64,000 nucleotides of DNA, from contig JAGVVL010000002.1 of assembly GCA_018287875.1 (NCBI GenBank), positions 1,984,001 to 2,048,000 on the forward strand, read 5' to 3'. The position numbers and the translations under genes were made by a program. The notes under the pieces are model-generated. The model saw only the letters and a program-made list of their open reading frames with translations. It was not told the origin of the DNA and did not search any database. Shown here piece after piece: positions 21,800 to 32,407 of the stretch; positions within the stretch are counted from its first letter, which is position 1, and every line of letters starts with the position of its first letter. Source of the stretch: Nigrospora sphaerica (Eukaryota > Ascomycota > Sordariomycetes > Amphisphaeriales > Apiosporaceae).

Positions 21800-23313
21800 G
21801 ATGAGGCTCGGCCGGCGTGTGCGACTACTCTGGGTGCATGGCCCGTGGACGGAGAGGGTGCGATGGAGATCGACGAGCACGCGGGGACAATAGACACGAC
21901 AGGTCGGTCGATGCGGTCCTGGCGTTCACTGTCCGGGCGAGGCTGTGCAGGCGAGGCTGTCGACGTCGATTAGGTTGAGTTGCCAGATTGCCAAACGGGA
22001 TGGGGGATACGATACGTGCGACGGACGGCGGGCGAACGAGTCGGTAGGGGTGGCCCCGCTATGGACCCGAAGCTCCAGGACCGGGAGATGGATGGGGACA
22101 AGATGAGGGACTCGTGGCTCTTATGGGTTAAAGTTACTACTACATGTGATTGCACCCCAGCCAGATCTAAATTACATCCCGGGCCAGCAACAATCCCAAT
22201 ACGGGTGCCTTTCTGCATCCATCGTGCCAAGGTAGGCATCGCAGGCCTCTCGAGGAGCCAGGAGGGCCGGCATTTGCGCGCGTACCCTAAATGTGCGGAA
22301 GCATTCTCGTACATGGAGTGTATCCCAACCTATGTACGCACTTGCAGCCTTGCGCAGCCTCGCTGCCCAAGTGTCATCTAGTAAGAACACAACGGGCCGC
22401 ACACGTAGCTTTCCCGGCACCGAGTTCCATGGTAACAACGCCTCCAATTCCATGCCGTCGGGAAGTTGTACTATTTGAGCATCCCCCGTGATGATGTATT
22501 CCCGGTGGTAATGACAAGGGGCCACATCAGCCGCTCACATGCCGAAAATGGATGTAAGTGGCTGCTCAGGTACCTATGTGCAAATAAGCAGCTACAGTAT
22601 TTATGGCTGCTACGTGTTTGATCACTGAGCCTCCTACGGTCGAATGACCATTGCGTGATTGGAAGCCCGGCTGCTACTCGTGAGGATGCAGTTGGTCAAG
22701 TCATGGAAGTACGTGACCCAATAGCACTTACCTGAGGTACCTTAGCTAGTGTCTATGTATATACGAGCTCGTCGAGGATAAACCTACGGCGCCGTCCAAG
22801 AGTCGATCATATGGAAAGGACGACATGACAGGGATGCATGGATCGTCTCCATAGTCATGGTCCTAGCTCGCGCGCTCGCGCGCTCGCGCAGCTGCTCAGC
22901 TCCCATCCATTCCCGTCTACGGCACGTTAGGTGTCTGGCCGCTGGCAGACCGGGTAGGCATCTTGGCATCCGTCCCCCAGTAAGAGCGCCGTCCCAAGGC
23001 TCTAAGCCTCGAAGAACAACGCAAGCATCCAAATTGCCTGCCTGCTTTTTCCCTTTTTTGCGATTCCACTTCTTTGAATAAATACATGCCTCTCTCTTCC
23101 TACCTTGCTTCCGCGGGTAAAAGTCCTTTCCTGTCCCCGTCGGGCATCCATCCGTATCGTTCGTTTCCTGTTTCGTCGTTCGCCTGATCTTCGTCTCCGC
23201 GACCACGACATAGGTTGCTGCGACACTCACCAGCACCGCCGAGAACGGCGCCTGCTATTGCCCGAATCACCGTCGACGAGCCCAGCGCGTTCTGCCCTAC
23301 ACTATCCGACGCC
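21800..23313. other. Divergent promoter region between Dsc2-like and cis-prenyltransferase genes
   Basis: No gene seen. It contains three tandem copies of GCTCGCGC at 22866-22889 (listed separately). The region serves as the upstream flank of both divergent genes. Confidence 0.45.
22866..22889. repeat. Tandem GCTCGCGC x3
   Basis: Three perfect 8-base units, very CpG-rich and with alternating purine-pyrimidine content, lie about 425 bases before the prenyltransferase start. The sequence could favour non-B DNA; no function is shown. Confidence 0.7.
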
Positions 23314-24488
23314 ATGTCGTCGCGGACGGACGCTTCAGCCATGCGGTGGCTATTGACCTCGCCGCCCATCGAGTGGGTGCTTAAGAACGCCCGCGAGCTA
23401 CTTATCGGCACCCTGCGCCAGGGCCCCATACCGCAGCATGTCGCTTTCGAGATGGACGGAAACCGCAGATACGCCAAAGACCACCACATCGAGACTATCG
23501 AGGGCCACAACATGGGTTTCGAGGCGCTGGCAAGGGTAGGTGTCCCGACCATGGCGTGATGCCACCAGGCTGACATCATTCCGCCCCCCATAAAGATCCT
23601 GGAGGTGTGCTACAAGTGCGGCGTGAAGGTCGTGACTGTCTACGCCTTCAGCATTGAGAACTTCAATCGGCCACGGGCCGAGGTCAGTGGACTTATGCAG
23701 ATGGCCAAGATCAAGCTGGAGCAACTGTGCCAACACGGCGCATTACTCGACCGCTATGGCGCCGGCATCCGCATTCTGGGAGAGCGGGACCTGATCCCCG
23801 CCGACGTCTTGCCTTTTGTCGACAGGGCGGTCGAGATGACGAAACACAACAAAGAGTATGGTTTTGGCCTCTGAGTTCTGGATCTGCTGGGCGAGCTGAC
23901 CCCAAATCTAGCGCCGTCCTCAACATCTGCTTCCCATACACCTGCCGCGCCGAGATGACGGCGGCCATTAAAGCTACCGTGGACGAGTTCACGACCCCGC
24001 CAGAGCCCGCCGCAGCCTCGTTCTCGCAGGCGAGGATCACGCAAACGATTCGGTCTAAGCAGCTGATGCGATCGGGCTCCACGACGTCGCTTCGTGAGTC
24101 GTCGCCGGAGCCCGGCGCCAAGTCGGACGTGGACGATTCGGTATCCTCCACGACGACGCTGAACCCGGATTCACCTCAGACGACGCCCCAGAAGAAGGAT
24201 AGGACAGCCGCACTGAGAGACCCGGAATCCATCACTGTCAGCACCATCAACAGCCACATGTACACGGCCGACTGCCCGCCGCTCGATATATTCATACGGA
24301 CTAGTAACGTCATGCGGCTGAGCGACTTCATGCTGTGGCAGTGCCATGAAAAAACCCACATTTTCTTCTTGAAGTGTTTCTGGCCCGAAATGGACTTGTG
24401 GCATTTCATTCCCGTGCTCCTGGAATGGCAGTGGCGGCAGAAAAAAGAGCGCGACGACCGGGCGGCGCGACTGGTGAAAGTGGAGTAG
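23314..24488 (+). CDS. RER2: Cis-prenyltransferase (dehydrodolichyl diphosphate synthase, Rer2 type)
   Basis: Three exons: 23314-23535, 23596-23855 and 23912-24488, giving 352 residues. The enzyme condenses isopentenyl diphosphate onto farnesyl diphosphate to make the polyprenyl diphosphate precursor of dolichol, on the ER, for N-glycosylation. Motifs in order: HVAFEMDGNRRYAK with catalytic Asp48, GHNMGFEAL, VVTVYAFSIENFNRP, AVLNICFPYTCRAEM, then PPLDIFIRTSNVMRLSDFML and FWPEMDLWHFIPVLL. The RTSN at the usual RTSG site is a small deviation. Between the last two blocks sits an extra Ser/Thr/Pro-rich stretch of about 80 residues. The C-terminus lacks an RxG motif, as in Rer2-type subunits that need a NUS1/Nogo-B partner. 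The second donor (GTATGG) is slightly unusual. Confidence 0.93.
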
Positions 24489-26009
24489 AAATGGAAAGTC
24501 GCGAGGACGGGTCGGAGCCTCTTAATAGCCCTTGGCATCGGCACGTCCTCGCCGCCTGTTGTCCTAGGAGTTGGGGGTCATCGCCGAGTCGGTTTAGAAA
24601 CTAGACGGGCAGTCCAGAAAATGTGTACTTATCGGCGCGCTCGACTTTAGACCGAGCTGTTAGATTGAACAGGATTTATGGTTGTAGCCGTTCGACGCCA
24701 CCGTCTATGCCGTCTTGTCTTTTTGCCGGAGCTTAAACGGCCCAGGGGTGGAAGTTGTTGCAAGGCTCCGGTGAGCGCGGTTATAAGAACCATATCGGGT
24801 CAGGCTCTTCCAGATGCAGGATACAACATACAGCTAGGTATAACGGTATATCCCCGGGGGGGTGGTGCCGGTTTACGGGTCATTTCTCCATCGGCGCTCC
24901 TGTTTTGTGGACGACGAGTCGACTGCGTGGTCTCTGCTTAGGTAGATACGCGACGTGGACATGAGGCGTTCAAACGTAGGCCGAGCGCGTCCCCCATTGA
25001 TTGCATTGGTGACGGCGGGTCAAGCTCCGATGACATCAACCCGGGACGGAGGGAGGAGCTGCGATGTACCAGTAGTAGTAGGTACCTTCTCAACTACTGG
25101 GGTTCGCGGGCCACGGAGCATGATTGGGGGGAGGTACTCTATACCAATACCCGAAAACTGGCGCTGCGTCGAAACCATCAGACTGTGGCCGGTGCCGTGT
25201 TATTCTCTTCAGCCAGTGACTGGTCCGCTAGAGCTAGGTAAATAGGTGACTAGGTACCCACCCACGGCTTTCTTTATCTTATCTGTCGGATAAACCTGAT
25301 GCCCAGTCACGGCCTGCTGGTGGACGGGGGCGCTGTAGGAGGGTAGGTAGGTTGGCGGAGACGGTGGGCAGAATCCCAATGGCGCAGTCGGCAGGGCAGG
25401 TTGGGAAGAGAAAGGAAGGCGTAGGCAAGGTCGGAGGGTACCACGACGCGTAGCCAGGCGAGCGGGTAAGGTTATGTACCGCAGCGCGCGGTGGTGCAAA
25501 TGGCCAGGGTGACGGCTCGGTACCTCTTTTGCTGTGCTGCCGCAACTGCTAATCACTGCTACCGCTGCTGCTGCTGCTGCCGCCGCCGCCGCCGCCTTTG
25601 CTCTTTCGTACCTGCAACCCCAAGTGCCTCTGATCTCTGATCTCCAGTCGGTCGAGCAACTCCTCCCCACGACCGCCGACACTTCAACTTTTTGCGCCTC
25701 CTCTCTCCCACACTCTCGTTGCCTCTATGTCTTTGCGCAGCAGTCTCTATCCGCCCCCCTGCAACATGATCCCGCTCGCCTCTTAAAGATTCCGGAACCG
25801 ACTTGTTGTTTTCGCAGAACCCAATCTTGCCTGCCTCCCGCGCGTTGCGAGCTGGACGCATCTTTCCCCCCTCCCATCTGAGCGATCCTCCCGCACACAT
25901 TTCGACTGTGACCCTGCCCACGCTCACGATCACGGCCACTGCCTACGCCTACGACGACAACCACAACACGATACACCACGACCAGTCACGACCGCCTACC
26001 CACCTCACC
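24489..26009. other. Upstream region of the ING gene
   Basis: No gene is recognised. The right half looks like a long pyrimidine-rich leader. It contains a (CTG)n(CCG)n triplet tract at about 25564-25596 and a GGTAGGTAGGT motif at 25342. The ING frame stays open upstream to 25803, but residues there do not resemble the family. Confidence 0.45.
25564..25596. repeat. CTG/CCG triplet tract in the ING leader
   Basis: About six CTG-type triplets run directly into five CCG-type triplets, some 415 bases before the ING start codon, in the presumed 5' leader. It is likely length-variable. Confidence 0.6.
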
Positions 26010-26954
26010 ATGAAAACCGCCAAACCACCTCAAGCAGAGGCTGGACCTGGGCCCGCCACCGCGTCCTCGAATCGCCGAGCGCAGCCAGCTCGCCAGGCCC
26101 GCACCAACCCCCCAAGGTCTTCCTCTGGCCTCGGTGTTTCGGCCATGGCCACACGGGAGTCCCACGGTCATGACCAACCCATCGACATCTTTCCTGCCAT
26201 AACCCACTTTACCGACGCCATTACCTCCCTTCCCAAAGACCTTGTCCGCCATTTTACTCTTCTGAAAGAGGTAGACGCCAAGATCTTTGCCCCCGAAGAG
26301 ATGCTCTTTCAGCTTGTCGATGCTGCCTTGAAGTCCAATCCACCCGAGCCGCGGCAGACCAGCGACGCCGCCAGCAGCGGTGCGCCCGCGTCGGCGCCCA
26401 TGAGCGCACAGAGTAGCGCCCACAGTTTCGCTCCGAATGGGGGCCTGCCATCGGCCCCATCCGCCGATGAACAGTACAACGCCTCGCTATACGACCAAGC
26501 CAACCTGCCCCGGCGCCAGCTGTTTCGCCAAACCGCGTTCAAGATACAGGAGATGCTCGTGTCGCTGGAGGAGAAGAACCATGTTCTCTCCACCGCCAAT
26601 GAGGCTCTTTCCAAGCAGCTCGCCCGCATCGACGACATTTGGCCGCACCTCGAGGGCGAGTTCAGCGACGAAGCCAAATGGGGTAGTACAACACACTGGG
26701 CGTACCCCGAGAATCGGATCAGCAGAGCCAACGCCGCCGAACGCTCGCGACGCGACGGTGCCTCCGCTATCACCGCGGCCGCCCAGCAGCTCGCCGAGGA
26801 AGCAGCTGCCCGAAGCGACGCCCGAAAACAAGCTGTCGCGGCCAAGAAGGGCCTCAAGACCCAGCAGCAACAGCAGCAGCAGCAACAACAACAATTACTA
26901 CAGCAGCAACAGCAGCAGCAGCAGGCGCAGCAGCAGCAGCAACAGCAGCAGGCG

Positions 26955-26995
<41 letters not shown>

Positions 26996-28397
26996 GCAAT
27001 ACCACCTCCACGAGTCCGATGTTGATGCCGATCACGACAACAATAATACTAACAATACCCCCTCTCACAACAAGAACCACAGGAGCGAGCCAGTCAAAAA
27101 GGCGAACGGCAACAGCAAGTCGCGGAAGGCAGCCGAGCCGACTGCGCCTGTTGGATTGGGTATCACCACGGGCCCACCCGCCAATGGCAACCCTCCGCCG
27201 AAGAAACGTAAAGTTGATAGTAGCAAGGCGCCGAACGGCGGACAGCCCATGGAACGCGCTCTGAGCGCCGTGGTCGCAAACAGTGCCCCTAAAGGGAGGA
27301 CCTCAAGCCCACGGGCGACACCAACTCCCGATGCGGGGCCAGCGCCCCCATCCAAAAAGCGGAAGGCGTTGCCAACGGTCAACGGTCAAGCTAAGAAGAG
27401 GTATGTGCCGGCCATCTACGAGGGCATCTTTGACGACTGACCAGTACCAGCAAAAACGGAGTCCCGTCTACTCTTTCGCCTCAAATCGGCGTCAGCTCAC
27501 CAGTTGCCCCCAACTTTCCTGACCCGAAGACGGTGGGCAGGAGCTCGCCGGCACCTCCAAGTACCGCCGCGGCGCGTCCTAGCTCGTCGCGGGCTAGACA
27601 GAACTCGACAGCATCGAACGCGGATACTACCAAGATCAGACCGCCTGCTGTCCCACATAGACCCAATGGGGCGGTTGCGCCTACACCTGACACCACGCCT
27701 CAGCAAAACGGCTCTAAGACTTCGACGCACGAAGTGAAGCAGCCCAAGGACATCCCGGCGCCAGTCAAGATCGAGAGTACCAAAGAGACTACACCGCAGC
27801 CCGTTGTAACAGTCAGCACGGCAGCGATTGGGAGCCGCAAGAGCTCAATAGCAAAGGACGATACCGACTCCAAAGCTGATAATAACTCTCTGGCCGTTCA
27901 GCAAACCGTCACCACGATTGTGACGACAAAGAGCGGAAGGGCGAGCAAACCATCGACGCCGGCACTCGGAAGCTTCCCCGAGCATGCCAGAGCGCGATCG
28001 GCTCGCAACAACCAGACTGACAAAGCCAAACGGAGCCACAAGAAGGGAGCATCGCTACAGGCGGCGTTGGCGGCGCAAGCGGTGGATGAGGACGCCGACG
28101 GCGGCGCCCAGGGAGACGACGACGGAGACATCGATGCCAACGAGCCCCGGTACTGCTACTGCAACGGTGTATCGTACGGTGAGATGGTTGCATGCGATGC
28201 GGACGACTGCGAGAAAGAATGGTTCCATCTTGGCTGCGTCGGCCTCAAGTCGGCGCCCAGCTCGAGTAGTAAGTCTCAAAATCCGGTGCCGCAGCTCCCG
28301 ATTCCCCGGCTAATACGTGGGTGCGTGCGTAGCAAAATGGTACTGCGACAATTGCAAAAACCGCATGAAGAACGGGAAGAAAGTGAACGGCAGGTAG
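26010..28397 (+). CDS. ING-family chromatin protein with PHD finger (Yng2-like)
   Basis: Three exons: 26010-27400, 27451-28268 and 28333-28397, giving 757 residues. ING proteins are histone-acetyltransferase or deacetylase subunits that read H3K4 methylation; Yng2 belongs to NuA4. The N-terminal ING domain is visible ([68 protein letters not shown]). A 46-codon Gln-rich tract lies at 26862-26999, followed by SV40-like basic signals (PPKKRKV and PSKKRKA). The C-terminal PHD finger (about residues 697-745) has the C4-H-C3 pattern: [30 protein letters not shown], then KWYCDNC supplied by the last exon. The tail is [12 protein letters not shown]. It is far longer than yeast Yng2 because of low-complexity linkers. 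Which ING paralogue it is remains less certain than the family. Confidence 0.92.
26862..26999 (+). repeat. CAG/CAA polyglutamine tract
   Basis: Forty-six codons, nearly all CAG or CAA, encode glutamine with rare Leu and Ala interruptions inside the ING gene. Mixed CAG/CAA codons suggest selection on the protein rather than pure slippage. The length is likely to vary between strains. Confidence 0.9.
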
Positions 28398-31300
28398 CGC
28401 TATCTGCCGAGGCACGTTCGTCTCTTTGCTTTGCAGAGTTCCAAGCGATGATTAGAGCATTCACGGAGTTACGGAGTTGGCCCAAGCCCAAGCTGAGCGC
28501 GGCCGCGTCGGCGAACGATGGGTAGGCCATTACGGATTGGGGGTCGGAGTCGCGGTCAGGGTCGAGGTTGCGAAAGGCGGCCCGATCCTTCAACATGGTG
28601 CCCAACGGGTTCTTGGTGTGGCGTTGCCGCCCTCATACGGACACTACTGGATAGGATAGAGGCAGCGCCTTGGGTGTGTTTCAAGGACTCCTGGTGGGAG
28701 GTACCTGCTGCACCGTGTATGTATCGGGGCTATAAATCAGTCGGGGGAGGGCCCGGTGGCGTAAAGCCATTCATGATGAGAGCCACGGAGATACAGGCAA
28801 CTAACTGACGGACCGTCCTCGGTCGTCGCGTAATTTGGCTAGCGAATTGCGCAACGCGTCCCCACGTGTCGAATGAGTATCCAGGGGAGTTTCCGCGTGT
28901 TTTGGCCACGGTGCCCGGGAGGTGGTATGGCGCAACGTATGACGTGTCGAACGACATGATGGCGACAGGTATAAGGGAAGCAGGCAGTGGTGTTGCTGGG
29001 CTGGCGGCCTTGGGCGAGCGGCGGACGATGATGCTGGATCCCGAGGAGATGTTCGTTCGCCCATATAGAGGCTGTGTCGCACAGGGGTCACGCAAGGGTT
29101 AGTTGTGGGCGTGTGACTTGCCATGTGTGTTTAAACCCATGCCTCCCATGGCCGGATCGCAGATGGCTGCCTGTGATGGATGCACTTGTGCATGTACCCT
29201 TTGTCCTTGCACTCGTGAGGAGTCGGTACCTTGGCTCTCTTTCTTTTTTACCTGCCTACTTGGGCAAGTCAGGTAAGTTGGCAGTATGCATGCTGGCTTG
29301 CGTCCCACGGCGTTGGTAGCATGTATGTTGGTTGGAGGAGGTGCTGCCGGCTTGCACTCCAAGTTGCTCTTAGGTAAGTGCATATATATCCAAGTACATA
29401 CCTAACAAGAAATAAAGGCAGGTAGGTTTCTGGGTAAAAATTGAATGATATGCTCTTCAAACCCCACCCCTCACCCCTTGGTCACTCGGGGATGGGGTGA
29501 CCCGGGGTGGTATGTAGCTGGTGATTTCCCGGGAGCCTCGAGTTTAAAACATCAGGAAAAAAAACACAGCCGCTTATATAGCCCCCCTGGCGGCCAGTTC
29601 CAGATCTGTCCTTTCCCTCTTTGACGCTTAAGTGACAGGGCCGCGTCTTTCTCCTTCATGATCGATGATGCTAACTTACCGCAAAGGAAGTTTACCGGTG
29701 TGTGGAAAATTCAAGTTCCACGGCGTCATTCCAGAGAACATGCGCCCGAGGACGCCCGAACCACAGGTGCAGAGAGACACGAGCACCGAGATGGACCGGG
29801 GGTCTTCTGGCCGTGGCTGGGCTTGGCGTATGACAGACAGTATAGAGCTATTGTGAACGGATGGGCGGCAGTGATTGGTGCAGGCAGAGCCCAGCACTGC
29901 ATCCTTCCGACGGCTTTTCTCCGCAAAGGCCAGCGACGGCTATGCAAGTCTTTCACCGTCGGCCGTCCTCCCCCGCTCGGGGTCACTCTCGCTGCTCTCT
30001 TCGTCTTCCTCTCTTTCGGTTTCGGGTCATGCAGGATGAACAGACAAAAATGCCTGTCCCCTAAGCTCAGTGGCATACCTCGAGGTAGGACGGATGGCGC
30101 ACGCACACCCCGCCGGCCGCTACGATGGACTAGTGGTCCCAGAATGGACGGTAGACAGCAGATAGCCCCGGCCTGGGTGCAAGGACCAGGCGGTGAGTGC
30201 GCGGACGAGTTTCCCATCTGACCAGAGCATAGCCGTTTTATTCTACGGAGGAGGACTCGGGTCAGGCCAATCACGGCTCTGGGGGGACGCGGCGCGGCGC
30301 GAACCCCATAAGTATACGTAGGCCGCCGCCCACGTGAGCCTCTTTGGCGCTGAGGCTGGCCCAGCCAGACTCGTTCTGCTGAATCCTCCGATGGCCTTTC
30401 TCCCCCTTGCCTCACTAAACGAGCCCTGGTTGAGGAAGGCCCCTTTGTGCTTGGTGGTCCGGCTGTCGACGGCCGAGCCAGCCAGGCGAGCGTGCGTTAA
30501 GCTTTGGGCTCTCGTCCCGGGTTCCTGAGCTGTGGCCGCCGCAGACGCCGCACCGGACTGGACTGACTCGGCGAAGGGCCCTGGTGGTTCAGATGGCCCG
30601 CGACCCGGGGCGGCGGCCCCCTATCCTCAGGGCGCGCGTGGCCAGGAATGGGGGATGAACGATGGGCTATCCTGGGGCCTGTCCAAAGGGGAGGGGATGT
30701 TCTCCTGCCTTCTTTGCTGCTCTTCCTGTCCGCATGACCGCGAGGGTGCAGTCAGGGGGACCCATCAAAAAGCTTGTCCTGTGTGGGCTGGCTGGGTCGG
30801 CCTCGCAAGTTCGCTGCGATGTCGCAGCCGCAAACCCTTGCGGACAGAGAGCCCAGGCCCTTCGCGCACTTGCAGGTCGCCGAAGGGGGTCGATGTGTAG
30901 AGAAGATGCGTCGCGCCTGCCGAGATGTTGAATGCAGCCGGGCGCGAACACCTATCGTGCAGTATATATGGATTATCATGACGTTGGCATTGGAGAAGCG
31001 TATGCACAAGCAGGTTGATCGGTCTCCCTTGGAGGTTTAAAAGAGCGCGACCAATCAACCAACAGACAGTCCGCCTGCCGACTGCCCAATGGAGGAATGA
31101 AGAAATGCATTCCCGCCCCCGGGGTCGAATCTGGAACGTCCCACGGCCCAGCTACCTAGGTTCAGCTCAGGGAAGGGCACCAGGGCAGCAGGGCAGGACG
31201 TCCACGGCCTCCAATGCAAAGGGCAGTAAGGTTGCTAAGGTTTCCGTGTATGAGCCGCTTTACCCCGGATTCCGCTTGTCAGGTTTTTCTTAATCTCCAG

Positions 31301-32407
31301 CTAGAAACCCACCTTCTGCGTGACGGGGCCGGCTGAGTTTTCTTTTTTCTCTTTCTCCCTCTCGGCGTTTCTGACATGCTTTTCTTCCCTCCTTCGTCCC
31401 ATTCCCCGCCACGTCTTATGTAATCGGTAGCTCCGAGCTCCTCGGCGCGCGAACAGGCCACCGAGGGGTTCCCATTACCCAATATTCACCCAATCGAAAG
31501 AAAATATGCGTTGCCTTGGCTCTTTGCCACGGCAGCCCGTTGCCGCCAACCTTTTGGTTGGGATGAGTCGAGACGTGCTCAGGTGACAAACAAAGCGTCG
31601 TCCAGTTTCCATTACCCAATCTGTGATCAATAGAAACCGCCCTTGGTCGCCCCTCCCTTTATTCCGTACTCGTACGCGCGCCACCCCGGCAGAGGCAAGT
31701 GGTGCCTGCGTGCCCGTGGATGGCGAGATGGCTCTGTTGCCCTTCCACTATTCGCTTGACATCATCCGGCCTCGTCCGGTGTCGAGCTAGCCCCGTCCTG
31801 TTACGTACGCGGATTCCCGGCGCAGTGCTGGCCTATCCCTTCGCTGGCTTCCGTTTCCACGGCCGGGCCCAGCACTACCACCACCACCCGACCGGTTCGC
31901 CCTTCTCGACCCGACCTGCCTCGCGTCGGGAAAGATATACGTCCTACAACATACGCATACACGGCCAGCGTGTCACAGATCTTCTCAACCTTCGTCAGGC
32001 CCCATCCCCATTCCATGCCCCCCGTCCGACACGGTACCCCTAGCGCAGGCCACTTCTGTTCCCCGCATTGCGCTTGCGATACTCTTACCTAAGACGCCGA
32101 CCCCTTGACTAATAAAAAGACCCCTTCCGGGCTACTGGCGCCTCTACCACACCAGGTCGATACGCGAGAGGAGAAGGCGAGAAGAGAGGCCGAGAGAGGG
32201 GACCGCCCGTCCGTAGCCAAGGCAAACCTTCATTTCCCACGAACAACCACATCCGCCCAACACCCATTTTGCTCGGCGCTAGCACTGCATTGTGAGGCCA
32301 GGGGAGCCCAGGACTGGAATTGGCGGCTCCATCTACCGAGTACCTACCTACCCTAGCTACCTTACCTCTCCCCTCCAGCTTTCTGTTCCAATCCCGAGCC
32401 GCAGCCC
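28398..32407. other. Gene-free 4 kb stretch between ING and F-box-like genes
   Basis: No reading frame carries a domain, family motif or believable exon chain. The composition is mixed and not AT-rich. Visible items are a short inverted repeat (TCACCCC at 29471 with GGGGTGA at 29494), a 12-base direct repeat containing CCAAT-like ends (31472 and 31609), and TACCTACC motifs at 32341-32366 directly before the next gene. Confidence 0.45.

Noticed and set aside
25803..26009. 69-residue N-terminal extension of the ING frame
   Set aside because: It lies in a pyrimidine-rich leader, with no resemblance to ING proteins. The ATG at 26010 has a good CACC context.
26898..27080. Antisense poly-leucine frame
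   Set aside because: It is the reverse complement of the CAG/CAA polyglutamine tract in the ING gene.
29658..30221. 187-codon plus-strand frame after the ING gene
   Set aside because: The composition is Arg/Pro/Gly-rich and irregular, with a 229-codon antisense frame over the same bases. It looks like GC-rich non-coding DNA.
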